DNA of 13,077 nt from Clostridiales bacterium (GTDB taxonomy: Bacteria > Bacillota > Clostridia > Lachnospirales > Lachnospiraceae), in contig JAJPYU010000147.1 of NCBI GenBank assembly GCA_021204765.1, forward strand, positions 1 to 13,077. The letters run 5' to 3'. Below, one piece after another: positions 6,355-13,077 of this stretch (its first letter is position 1; each line of letters begins with the position of its first letter). A program made the position numbers and the translations under genes. Under the pieces are notes generated by a model that worked only from the letters and a program-made list of their open reading frames with translations, had not been told where the DNA came from and searched no databases.

Positions 6355-6867
6355 ATGATGATGACAAGCGCTTACGCCAACAAGCTTTTGAGGCAGCTGG
6401 CCAACGACAAAGATTACCTCAACACACTGGAGAACAGTGCCTGCCACTACACGGTGGCTGTCGGGGAGACCCCTGAGATCCCTGAGTACGACTTCGGAAA
6501 TGTCAACGCCGCCATAGCCGACATTGACGAGAAGACCAGGAAGATCAGGCACGCTATCAACGTCTCCAATGTCAGCAGCCTGGTCACGGTTGGCGACAGG
6601 GAAATGACAGTGGATGCCATCCTGGTATCCATGAGCCAGATCAGTCGCCGACTTAACAGGCTGGGGAACATGAGAGACCATCTTCCCAGGGAGAGAGTGG
6701 AGTACAGCTACAGCCGCATCGCCAGGAACATACCCGAGTACGAGTACAATAACTACGACGTGGAGGCTGTGAAGGCTGAGTATGACAGGCTCTCCGGAGA
6801 GCTGATGGAGATGCAGATCGCTCTTGACAGGCACAACCAAACTTGTGAGTTCGAGGTGGATATCTGA
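6355..6867 (+). CDS. DIP1984/septicolysin-like family protein
   Basis: The 170-residue protein looks like the DIP1984 family, small helical proteins of unknown biochemical role that include streptococcal septicolysin. The features I rely on are IRHAINVSN followed by a short variable hairpin, MTVDAILVSMSQISRRLNRL, and the C-terminal pattern of a long helix ending MQIALDRHNQTCEFEVDI. About 40 extra residues precede this core. No signal peptide or membrane segment is visible. AGGAGGG (6340-6346) sits 8 nt before ATG 6355; two further ATGs follow immediately, so the exact start could be 6358 or 6361. It is a single gene between two rearranged loci, with base composition clearly richer in G+C than the restriction cassette. 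Its function is not predictable from the context. Confidence 0.75.
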   Translation: MMMTSAYANKLLRQLANDKDYLNTLENSACHYTVAVGETPEIPEYDFGNVNAAIADIDEKTRKIRHAINVSNVSSLVTVGDREMTVDAILVSMSQISRRLNRLGNMRDHLPRERVEYSYSRIARNIPEYEYNNYDVEAVKAEYDRLSGELMEMQIALDRHNQTCEFEVDI

Positions 6868-6962
6868 GCTCAACATCCTGCGCCCGGCACTGATGCTGTC
6901 GGCACGGGATGAAACTGAATAATAAAAAGACATGACCGGCAGATGATATTTCATTTATTTTG

Positions 6963-7018
6963 CAAAACAGTTATATGTTCATGGTTATTGATCATACATT
7001 ATTTTATTATCTGTTTTG
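6963..7018. repeat. Short inverted repeat flanking AT-rich spacer
   Basis: CAAAACAG (6963-6970) and CTGTTTTG (7011-7018) are perfect inverted copies about 40 bp apart in the gap between the DIP1984-like and NUDIX genes. It may be a weak long-range stem or the ends of a very small decayed element. No target duplication is evident. The rest of 6868-7141 shows nothing I can assign. Confidence 0.3.
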
Positions 7019-7141
7019 AGTAAAGGTTCATTGTTCGGATATTCAGGGTTGAACCGGAATATTTAAAAGCTTTTTATCATCTGCGAAAAACCGCTGCGGC
7101 TGATGCCACGGTACGAGGATCCGGTTTCGGTTTTGGGGTTC

Positions 7142-7526
7142 TCATTTTGTTATTTCCAGCTTTTTAACCACCCCTAAGTCTGCCGGGAGCCAGTCCACTG
7201 TGAACAGGGTATCTTTGGTCAGCCACCTGGCGGACTCGTGCTCCAGGAGAGTCAGATGTCCGGAAATGATGCTGCAAATAGCACTGCATTGAAAGATGGA
7301 AAGTGGGATAGTCATATTCCACCGTGTCAAATAAATCTCCCACCGCTATCTCAGTGTCCAGCTCCTCGCGGATCTCACGGGCCAGGGCCTCCCGGGGCGT
7401 CTCCCCCGGCTCGACCTTCCCGCCCGGAAACTCCCAGCCTCCCTTGAAATCACCGTAGCCACGCTGGGTGGCAAATATTTTGTCCTCATTCTGTATAATA
7501 GCTGCAACCACCTTAACTGTCTTCAT
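7142..7526 (-). pseudogene. NUDIX hydrolase (MutT-type) with a frameshift
   Basis: The first 84 residues form a clear NUDIX hydrolase of the MutT/(d)NTP pyrophosphohydrolase type: WEFPGGKVEPGE and a NUDIX box from Gly36 through Glu42, Arg50-Glu51 and Glu54-Glu55, the metal and pyrophosphate site. After MQCYL (near 7274) the frame runs into nonsense. The expected C-terminus (ISGHLTLLEHESARWL, then VDWLPADLGVVKKL) continues in another frame to a stop at 7142-7144. One extra or two missing bases near 7274 explain this; loss of a TG from a TGTG-like run is a likely route. As read, the product would be 120 residues with a scrambled end. The ribosome binding site AAGG lies before ATG 7526, overlapping the end of the upstream broken toxin gene. 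A sequencing error is the main alternative to a true pseudogene. Confidence 0.8.
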
Positions 7527-7744
7527 GATGTTCTACCTTGTTCAGTATCATTGGAGATAAATTTCGGGCGATATGCCAGATTAGGATTCGTGTACTGATT
7601 GATAAAAGCCGTCTCCATTTCCTTTTGCAGATACGCCGACCATTTACGGGCTGTGCCAGGGGACAAAAACTCTGTGGAAATATAATGCACTGTCTCCCGC
7701 ATCTGCTTTATAGCATAGTCAGTTAATCTCACTCTGTATGCCAT
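7523..7744 (-). pseudogene. RelE/ParE-like toxin, truncated and joined to a helicase N-terminal fragment
   Basis: The frame encodes 73 residues. The first 42 (YRVRLTDYAIKQM through ARKWSAYLQKE) match the N-terminal helices of RelE/ParE-type toxins, which normally run to about 95-105 residues and carry their catalytic strand residues near the end. That end is missing. From residue 43 the sequence (ETAFINQ, then NLAYRPKFISNDTEQGR) instead resembles the start of DUF3427-type DEAD/DEAH helicases with a phospholipase-D-like domain, cut off after 29 residues. I judge this similarity from memory of the family pattern (moderate confidence). The start ATG 7744 lies two bases after the antitoxin stop, as in an intact pair; a TTG at 7750 is less likely. 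The toxin is almost certainly inactive. Confidence 0.7.
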
Positions 7745-7863
7745 ACTCAAATACTCTCATTAATTACTTTAAAGGTGTCGTCAAGATCCATGCCCTGCCC
7801 CGCTTTTGCCTGAGCCAGACCTGCGTTGAGCATATCATCATAATCTGCCTTTGACATGGTATC
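7707..7863. repeat. 157-bp direct repeat, copy 2 (antitoxin tail plus toxin start)
   Basis: Partner of 5566-5722, about 90% identical without gaps and in the same orientation. Here it lies in the better-preserved relBE-like locus, so this is likely the parental context and the other copy the product of duplication or recombination. Confidence 0.9.
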
Positions 7864-8043
7864 CAATGTAGGTACAGATGGAACTGACAAAGCATAAGGG
7901 ATGCCATTTGTCATAATGATCTGACGATAAAGGGAATCAATCAATACAGATACCGGGATTCCAAGCTTGTCCAGGACACTCTCTGCCTGCTTTTTGATCT
8001 CCGGCTGGATTCTTGCTGTTACATTTGCTGTCTTAGTTGCCAT
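7747..8043 (-). CDS. RelB/DinJ-family antitoxin
   Basis: The 98-residue protein begins MATKTANVTARIQPEIKKQA and continues DKLGIPVSVLIDSLYRQII, the ribbon-helix-helix DNA-binding and dimerisation segment of RelB/DinJ antitoxins. It ends with an acidic toxin-binding tail, ADYDDMLNAGLAQAKAGQG. Such antitoxins bind their own promoter and neutralise a RelE/YafQ-like ribosome-dependent RNase. ATG 8043 is preferred over an upstream GTG at 8052 because AGAGGTG sits 6 bp before it and RelB homologues start here. The toxin frame follows after two bases but is truncated, so this antitoxin appears orphaned. Its tail is shared with the DUF3848-like protein at 5606-6040. Confidence 0.88.
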   Translation of the reverse strand: MATKTANVTARIQPEIKKQAESVLDKLGIPVSVLIDSLYRQIIMTNGIPYALSVPSVPTLDTMSKADYDDMLNAGLAQAKAGQGMDLDDTFKVINESI

Positions 8044-8065
8044 AAATATCACCTCTCTTCAGCCC

Positions 8066-8094
8066 ATCTTAGCACTTTGTATCGCTTTTTGCAA
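8066..8094 (-). promoter_or_regulatory. Possible promoter of the relBE-like locus
   Basis: On the minus strand: -35 TTGCAA (8089-8094), 17-bp spacer, -10 TAAGAT (8066-8071), each four of six. The predicted leader is short, about 15 nt, but contains AGAGGTG. Confidence 0.4.
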
Positions 8095-8101
8095 CACAAA
8101 A
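8087..8101. promoter_or_regulatory. Possible antitoxin operator
   Basis: TTTTG and CAAAA form a perfect 5-bp inverted repeat around a 5-bp centre, overlapping the predicted -35 box. GCTTTTTG also occurs twice in direct orientation (8084-8091 and 8103-8110). The position fits autoregulation by a RelB-type protein; the sequence itself is not diagnostic. Confidence 0.35.
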
Positions 8102-8258
8102 TGCTTTTTGATAGCTCAAATATACCACAATTCATAAGTTTTGCATTCTATAAACGAGTTGCCCTCAGTAACCTCAGACGCATACACCCATTCCCACTGA
8201 AATGCTGATTTTTTACAAAATTTTTAGTTTAATCCCCCAAAAAGCCAAGGTTTCTTTA

Positions 8259-8287
8259 TTGTAACTACCTCTATCAAGTGCTATAAT
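8259..8287 (+). promoter_or_regulatory. Predicted promoter of the ABC exporter-esterase operon
   Basis: -35 TTGTAA (8259-8264), 17-bp spacer, perfect -10 TATAAT (8282-8287). The start near 8294 gives a leader of about 150 nt to ATG 8447. Confidence 0.65.
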
Positions 8288-8294
8288 TTAAAAC

Positions 8295-8446
8295 CAAATC
8301 GCAAGATAGACTTACATGCTCACTTCGTGAGACCCACCATCTATAAGAATCGAGAATGCCACAAGGATAGCGCTGTTGCCGTGTATACAGTATCAATGCC
8401 ATGCGGGAGGCATCCTTATCTTAACGCAGGAAAGGAAGCGCATTAC
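8295..8446 (+). promoter_or_regulatory. Structured 5' leader of the ABC exporter gene
   Basis: The leader contains CTCAC-TTC-GTGAG (8319-8331), a compact 5-bp hairpin near its 5' end, and two alternative stems near its 3' end: AAGGAT (8363-8368) with ATCCTT (8412-8417), and ATGCC (8396-8400) with GGCAT (8409-8413). The last two share bases 8412-8413, so they compete in part. It stays open in the reading frame of the downstream gene from GTG 8327. No known riboswitch class is recognisable. Confidence 0.35.
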
Positions 8447-11400
8447 ATGCTGCAGATCAAACACGTCTGCAAACAATATAAGACCGGCACATTGGTGCAG
8501 AAAGCCCTGGATGACGTCACTGTGAATCTCAGGGACAATGAATTCGTGGCTATCCTGGGACCCAGCGGCTCCGGAAAGACGACTTTCCTTAATATAATAG
8601 GCGGCCTGGATCGTTATGACAGCGGCGACCTGATCATAAACGGCACCTCCACCCACGACTATAAGGACCGGGACTGGGATGCCTACAGGAACCACACTAT
8701 CGGCTTCATCTTCCAGAGCTATAATCTGATACACCACCAGACCCTTGTGATGAATGTGGAGCTGGCCCTGACCATCGCCGGGGTGAGCCGCGCGGAGCGC
8801 CGCAAGAGGGCTCTGGACGCCCTGGAAAAGGTAGGCCTTGGCGATCAGGCTTTCAAGCGCCCCAGCCAGCTCTCCGGAGGGCAGATGCAGAGGGTGGCTA
8901 TCGCCAGGGCGCTTATCAATAATCCCGACATACTGCTGGCGGATGAGCCCACCGGGGCTTTGGACAGCACCACAAGCCTCCAGGTCATGGAGCTCCTTAA
9001 AGAAGTGGCGAAGAACCGCCTTGTAGTATTCGTGACCCACAATCCGGATCTGGCGGAGAAATACGCCACACGTATAATTAAATTAGAGGACGGGCAGATA
9101 CGGGACGATTCCAATCCATATGATCCCGAGGCAGAAGCTGAGACAACAGCCGGAGCCGCGGTCATCCCCGGTATCGCCCCTGCTGCTGAGGCCTCTGGAC
9201 CCGCTCCCAAAAAGCACGCCCGCACCTCAATGTCTTTCGGCACAGCCTTTATGCTGAGTCTCAGAAATCTGGGCACCAAGAAGACCCGCACCCTGCTGAC
9301 GTCTATCGCAGGCTCCATCGGCATCATCGGCATCGCCCTGATCCTGGCCATCTCCTCCGGCGTCAACCGCTACGTGGAGGAGCTGGAGGCCGACATGATC
9401 ACCCAGTATCCCATAGAGATAAACAGCACCTACTACGACGTGACCACCTATATCTCTGCCAGAAATGACGACCCCACCCTGCCTGCGGACAGGACCGCCT
9501 CTGATGACAATATCGTGGACATCACAGCCCTCATTTACAATATTTTCTCAGGCCAGGCCTCCAACGACCTGCTCTCCTTAAGGAACTTCATCGAGAGCGA
9601 CAATTGTGAAATCCCCGAGCTGTCCAACTGCATCGAATACTCCTTTGGCGTCACGCCCCAGATTTACCAGGACAATCCCAATGAGGTGATACAGATCCAC
9701 CCGGACCATTTCTTCGACGTACTGGGCTTCGGCTCCACCACCAGCGCCAATTCCCTCATGTCCTCCCTGGTGAGCACCGATATTTTCTTCGAGATGCCTG
9801 AGGACGAGGATCTCTATAAAAATGATTACACCGTCCTGGCCGGACGCTGGCCCGAGAGCTACAACGAGTGCATACTGGTGACCCACACCGACGGCAGCAC
9901 CACCGACCTGGGTCTCTATGTCTCCGGCCTGCGGGACATGACAGAGCTTGATGACATGATAGATGAGTTCGTAAGCGGCGAGGAGGTAAAGCAGCCCGTC
10001 ATCGACGAGGATTACACCTACGATGATTTCCTGGGACTGACCTTCAAGGTGGTAAACAGCACGGATTATTACAGCTACGATGAGCAGTACGGCATCTGGA
10101 CTGACAGAACCTCCGACGACGCCTACATGCAGGATCTGGTAAATAACGGCATGGACCTGACCGTGGTGGGTATCGTAAAATTAAATAATGACGTGGCCAG
10201 CGGCACTTTAAGCAGCGGCTTCGACTATCTGCCCTCCCTGACGGAATACCTGTCAGATGAAGCTGCTGAGAGCGACATTGTCAAACAGCAGCTGGCGGAT
10301 CCCGACATAAATGTTTTTACCGGAGAACCCTTCGGCACCGAGGATGCCACTAACGATTTTGACATAAGTTCCATCTTCGATATAGACGAGGACGCCTTTG
10401 CCGATGCTTTCGATTTTGACGAGGACGCCCTTGGTGAGCAGCTGGGCGATGAGGCCTCAGGCCTGGCGGGAAGCATGGACACAGGCAGCAGTACTGTTGA
10501 CCTCTCCTCGCTGGTTGACTTAAGCGACATAGATCTGAATCTGCCTGATGCAGACCTGGATCTCTCAGAGCTCATGACCTCCGTAGATATCACTGCTTCG
10601 GCTGATGAGCTGAAAGCACTGGCCGGCAGCCTGCTCTCCGGCTATATCTCCTATTCTTCCGGAAACAGCCGGACGGATATCACCGGGCTGGGGGACGCCA
10701 TTGCGGCTTACCTCAAGACGGACGGAGCAAAGGAAATCCTCATGGAAAATATTATTTCCATAGTGGAGGATAACGGCGGCATCACTGTCTCCACCGACAA
10801 TATGTCTTCCCTGGCCTCCGATCTGGCCTCCAGTTTCCTTTCTTATGTAAAGACAAACGGATATACAGATATTTCTCAGTATGAGACTTATCTGAATGAA
10901 TATCTGTCCACCAGTGAGGCTCAGAACATCATGAATACCTGGGCAGAAGAGAATCTCTCCTTTGATCTCTCTGATCTCGACATTTCCGCAGATCAGCTCT
11001 CGGAAATGGCCGCAGATCTGGCGGAGGGGTACAGATCATATGCCGGGTCCGACAGCTCCGTGCCCGACCCGGCTGCCATAGCCTCCGCATTTGCTGAATA
11101 CCTGGCCACTGACGATGCCAGTGAAATCATGACCCAGAGCCTGTCATCCATGATAGACACCAGTGACCTTGAGTCCCAGATCGAGTCTGCTCTCACAAGC
11201 TATATGAAGACAGCCGCTTCCTCCGTGGCCGCAAGCCTCGGCTCCCGGATAGAGAGCCAGGTCGCATCGGCCGCCTCCCAGATCATGTCCCGTCTGAGCT
11301 CACAGATCCGGAGTCAGATATCTGATAACATGGAGGATATCATCTCCTCCCTGGGCGATTCCCTGAGCATAGACCCAGATGCCCTGATGGATGCCCTGAA

Positions 11401-12088
11401 CGTGAACATGGATGTCTCCGACCTGGCGACCATCCTTTCCTCCCTGACTTCCTCCGAGGCTGCCACCTATGAAGATAACCTGCTGACTCTGGGCTACACC
11501 GATTTCGAGACCCCGGACTCCATACTCATTTACCCTAAGGACTTTGAGAGCAAGGATCAGATCACAAACATTTTAGATGGATACAACGACCGCATGGAGG
11601 CTGAGGGGACTCCTGAGAAGGCAGTCTCCTACACCGATCAGGTAGGCAGCATCATGTCCATGGTGACGGAGATCGTGAACATCTTAAGCTATGTCCTCAT
11701 CGCCTTCGTGGCCATCTCCCTCATCGTCTCCTCCATCATGATAGGGGTCATCACCTATATCAGCGTCCTGGAGAGAAAGCAGGAGATCGGGATCCTTAGG
11801 GCTATCGGAGCCTCGAAGAGAAATATCTCCCAGGTCTTTAACGCCGAAACCATCATCATAGGACTGGCGGCAGGCCTCCTGGGTGTGCTGGTGACGGTGA
11901 TACTGATACAGCCCATAAATATGTTCATACACAACTTTTCCGGAATATACGAGCTTTCCGCCTGGCTCAAGCCCTGGCACGCCCTTGTATTGATTGCCTT
12001 AAGTGTGGTGCTGACGCTCTTTAGCGGAAGCTTCCCATCCAGGAAAGCGTCGCGAAGTGACCCTGTTGAAGCACTCAGAACGGAGTAA
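8447..12088 (+). CDS. ABC exporter, fused ATPase and FtsX/MacB-like permease with a giant external domain
   Basis: This 1213-residue single chain has an N-terminal ATPase of the LolD/MacB class: Walker A GPSGSGKT (38-45), signature LSGGQMQR (142-149), Walker B aspartate 166 with catalytic Glu167, and His198. After a linker comes a FtsX-type permease: membrane segment 1 near 283-305, then segments 2 to 4 near 1080-1103, 1135-1157 and 1177-1198. The ERKQEIGILRAIGASKRNI motif and the ending DPVEAL are typical of FtsX domains. The external domain between segments 1 and 2 is about 775 residues, far larger than MacB's (roughly 200-250), rich in Asp and Ser, with three copies of a 64-residue module (719-911). 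ATG 8447 is chosen for AGGAAAGGAAG upstream and because LQIKHVCKQY begins the ATPase; an in-frame GTG at 8327 only adds leader sequence. MacB-like proteins drive periplasmic or surface events rather than classical transport; the substrate here is unknown. Confidence 0.92.
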   Translation: MLQIKHVCKQYKTGTLVQKALDDVTVNLRDNEFVAILGPSGSGKTTFLNIIGGLDRYDSGDLIINGTSTHDYKDRDWDAYRNHTIGFIFQSYNLIHHQTLVMNVELALTIAGVSRAERRKRALDALEKVGLGDQAFKRPSQLSGGQMQRVAIARALINNPDILLADEPTGALDSTTSLQVMELLKEVAKNRLVVFVTHNPDLAEKYATRIIKLEDGQIRDDSNPYDPEAEAETTAGAAVIPGIAPAAEASGPAPKKHARTSMSFGTAFMLSLRNLGTKKTRTLLTSIAGSIGIIGIALILAISSGVNRYVEELEADMITQYPIEINSTYYDVTTYISARNDDPTLPADRTASDDNIVDITALIYNIFSGQASNDLLSLRNFIESDNCEIPELSNCIEYSFGVTPQIYQDNPNEVIQIHPDHFFDVLGFGSTTSANSLMSSLVSTDIFFEMPEDEDLYKNDYTVLAGRWPESYNECILVTHTDGSTTDLGLYVSGLRDMTELDDMIDEFVSGEEVKQPVIDEDYTYDDFLGLTFKVVNSTDYYSYDEQYGIWTDRTSDDAYMQDLVNNGMDLTVVGIVKLNNDVASGTLSSGFDYLPSLTEYLSDEAAESDIVKQQLADPDINVFTGEPFGTEDATNDFDISSIFDIDEDAFADAFDFDEDALGEQLGDEASGLAGSMDTGSSTVDLSSLVDLSDIDLNLPDADLDLSELMTSVDITASADELKALAGSLLSGYISYSSGNSRTDITGLGDAIAAYLKTDGAKEILMENIISIVEDNGGITVSTDNMSSLASDLASSFLSYVKTNGYTDISQYETYLNEYLSTSEAQNIMNTWAEENLSFDLSDLDISADQLSEMAADLAEGYRSYAGSDSSVPDPAAIASAFAEYLATDDASEIMTQSLSSMIDTSDLESQIESALTSYMKTAASSVAASLGSRIESQVASAASQIMSRLSSQIRSQISDNMEDIISSLGDSLSIDPDALMDALNVNMDVSDLATILSSLTSSEAATYEDNLLTLGYTDFETPDSILIYPKDFESKDQITNILDGYNDRMEAEGTPEKAVSYTDQVGSIMSMVTEIVNILSYVLIAFVAISLIVSSIMIGVITYISVLERKQEIGILRAIGASKRNISQVFNAETIIIGLAAGLLGVLVTVILIQPINMFIHNFSGIYELSAWLKPWHALVLIALSVVLTLFSGSFPSRKASRSDPVEALRTE
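10601..11179 (+). repeat. Three tandem copies of a 64-residue module within the ABC exporter external domain
   Basis: Protein copies start at residues 719 (ADELKALAGSLLSGYISY), 783 (TDNMSSLASDLASSFLSY) and 848 (ADQLSEMAADLAEGYRSY). Each is followed by a variable loop and then a Y-L-x-T/S-x-x-A-x-x-I-M helix: YLKTDGAKEILM, YLSTSEAQNIMN, YLATDDASEIMT. The DNA copies have diverged, so the duplication is old. Confidence 0.75.
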
Positions 12089-12091
12089 ATC

Positions 12092-12850
12092 ATGGTAAAA
12101 AAATGGAACGTAACTATCCCTGAATTGACCGGAACTCAGCGGCGCAAGGCGTATATATACCTCCCGACTTCATACCGGGAGCAGCGCCGCCGGCGTTACC
12201 CTGTCCTGTACATGTTCGACGGCCACAATGTATTCTTCGACGAGGATGCCACCTATGGCAAAAGCTGGGGCATGGCGGATTACCTGGATTATACAGACAC
12301 AGATCTCATCGTGGCCGCTGTGGAGTGCAGCCACGACCCTGACAACGGCCGCCTTAAAGAGTACTCCCCCTTTAACTTTTCGGAGAAGGGCATAGGCGAC
12401 ATTGAGGGGAAAGGCCGTCTTACCATGGACTGGTTCGTGGGCACATTTAAGCCTTACATCGACAGCCACTACCGCACACTCCCTGACAGGGAGCACACTT
12501 TCATCGCAGGCAGCTCCATGGGCGGGCTTATGAGCCTTTATGCCGTACTCTATTATAATAACAGCTTCTCTCGTGCAGCCGCTCTCTCACCGGCTCTCTG
12601 GATCTCGGCGAAGGATTCCGAGGCCATGATAAAAGAAGCTCACCCGGCACCTGACACCATCGTCTACATGGATTTCGGAGAGGCGGAGATGGGGACATCC
12701 CTCCGGCGCAGGAAAGCGTATGGGAAGATCTGCACTCTGCTGCTTGGCAAAGGGATACTCCTGGATGCCCGCATTGTCCCCGGCGGGGAGCACTGCGAGG
12801 CCAGCTGGGAGAGGCAGATACCTTTTTTCATGAACACCCTCCTGTACTAA
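12092..12850 (+). CDS. Alpha/beta-hydrolase esterase of the Fes/IroE-EsteraseD type
   Basis: The 252-residue protein belongs to the putative esterase family (PF00756): RRKAYIYLP and YPVLYMFDGHNVFFDE at the N-terminus, the nucleophile elbow GSSMGG with Ser142, a candidate acid at Asp194 or Glu197 in YMDFGEAE, and His234 in GGEHCEASW. Members hydrolyse ester bonds in siderophores, acyl-trehalose, formyl-glutathione and carbohydrate esters; the substrate cannot be read from sequence. It has no signal peptide, so it is likely cytoplasmic. ATG 12092 follows the ABC exporter stop by three bases, and its GGAG ribosome binding site lies within the last codons of that gene, so the two are translationally coupled. 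The pairing suggests the esterase processes something linked to the exporter, but housekeeping co-transcription is equally possible. Confidence 0.88.
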   Translation: MVKKWNVTIPELTGTQRRKAYIYLPTSYREQRRRRYPVLYMFDGHNVFFDEDATYGKSWGMADYLDYTDTDLIVAAVECSHDPDNGRLKEYSPFNFSEKGIGDIEGKGRLTMDWFVGTFKPYIDSHYRTLPDREHTFIAGSSMGGLMSLYAVLYYNNSFSRAAALSPALWISAKDSEAMIKEAHPAPDTIVYMDFGEAEMGTSLRRRKAYGKICTLLLGKGILLDARIVPGGEHCEASWERQIPFFMNTLLY

Positions 12851-12872
12851 GCACCACCATTTATAAAAGCCA

Positions 12873-12900
12873 ATTGCTCCGCTCTTTGAGCTCCCGCAAT
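12873..12900 (+). other. Stem-loop after the esterase gene
   Basis: ATTGC (12873-12877) pairs with GCAAT (12896-12900), and GCTC (12881-12884) with GAGC (12888-12891), leaving a TCC/TCCC internal loop and a TTT apex. It lies 23 bp after the stop. No T run follows, so it is a weak candidate for a transcription terminator and may be an RNA-stabilising structure. Confidence 0.4.
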
Positions 12901-12959
12901 CGCCGCCAGTATAGCTCTGCATACGTTCTCACTGCTTTGCACGCTTTCACACTAAGCTC

Positions 12960-13047
12960 CTGCTTCGCAGTCACTAAGTGTTCAATGTGTAAATTCGCAC
13001 GCCGTGCTCATTAAGTGTTCACAGCATCGCAATCCGCACTATCGTGC
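12960..13047. repeat. Cluster of mini-hairpins and a 10-bp direct repeat
   Basis: Within 88 bp there are three perfect 4-bp hairpins: CTGC-TTC-GCAG (12960-12970), GCAC-GCC-GTGC (12997-13007) and GCAC-TATC-GTGC (13036-13047). TAAGTGTTCA occurs twice, at 12975-12984 and 13012-13021, 37 bp apart. The rest of 12851-13077 has no gene. Confidence 0.5.
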
Positions 13048-13077
13048 TACTTGCTCATACAGGCTAGCCCGTCCAAT

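Noticed and set aside
6868..6915. Terminator after the DIP1984-like gene
   Set aside because: Only a CCCG/CGGG pairing with a long loop and no T run could be found.
6238..6954. Minus-strand 238-residue frame opposite the DIP1984-like gene
   Set aside because: It mirrors the codons of the plus-strand gene, which has a proper AGGAGGG site and family similarity; the antisense product resembles nothing.
8327..8446. N-terminal 40-residue extension of the ABC exporter from GTG 8327
   Set aside because: It starts inside a hairpin, has no ribosome binding site, and ATPase homologues begin at the ATG at 8447, which has a good one.
8845..9366. Antisense frames of 173 and 215 residues within the ABC ATPase
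   Set aside because: GC-rich coding DNA produces long antisense frames; the sense strand has all ABC motifs in order.
12960..13047. CRISPR array at the right end
   Set aside because: Only two copies of a 10-bp repeat with 27 bp between, no 25-37-bp repeat unit and no cas genes.

Overview
The window looks like chromosomal DNA of a Gram-positive gut-type Firmicute, most likely a Lachnospiraceae relative. The evidence is DUF3848, DIP1984-like and RelB/DinJ proteins, a single-chain ABC/FtsX exporter with a very long external domain, and AGGAGG-type ribosome binding sites. Visibly AT-rich DNA (about 1-6050) meets visibly GC-richer DNA (about 6355-6870 and 8450-12850), as expected for an acquired island next to host genes.

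Positions 1-5510, all minus strand, hold a restriction-modification and DNA-repair cassette of the Sau3AI (GATC) type. In order of transcription it encodes a full-length Sau3AI-family endonuclease, a 238-residue protein with a PD-(D/E)XK-like signature, a Vsr-like mismatch endonuclease lacking the classical zinc site, and a C5-cytosine methyltransferase. The methyltransferase is fused in one open frame to a second Sau3AI/MutH-like unit that runs off the left edge. This fusion gene has its own strong promoter. One GATC-centred palindrome overlaps its -35 box and another covers the predicted start site, so methylation-sensitive expression is plausible. A likely division of labour (inference): the methyltransferase marks GATC, the free Sau3AI enzyme cuts unmarked DNA, the Vsr-like enzyme repairs T:G mismatches from deaminated 5-methylcytosine, and the fused nuclease unit adds a second cutting or sensing activity.

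Positions 5511-8100 are a scarred accessory zone. A DUF3848-like protein ends in the C-terminal tail of a RelB/DinJ antitoxin, followed by a 13-codon stump of a RelE-like toxin. A 157-bp diverged direct repeat of this tail-plus-toxin start lies 2141 bp away inside a second relBE-like locus. That toxin is also broken and is joined to what looks like the N-terminus of a DUF3427-type helicase. Next to it is a NUDIX hydrolase gene with a frameshift. A DIP1984-like gene (plus strand) sits between the two repeat copies.

Positions 8259-12850 form a plus-strand host operon: a promoter, a roughly 150-nt leader with hairpins, a 1213-residue ABC/FtsX-type exporter whose external domain contains three copies of a 64-residue module, and a translationally coupled alpha/beta-hydrolase esterase. 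The right end (12851-13077) is non-coding and carries a cluster of small hairpins and a 10-bp direct repeat.
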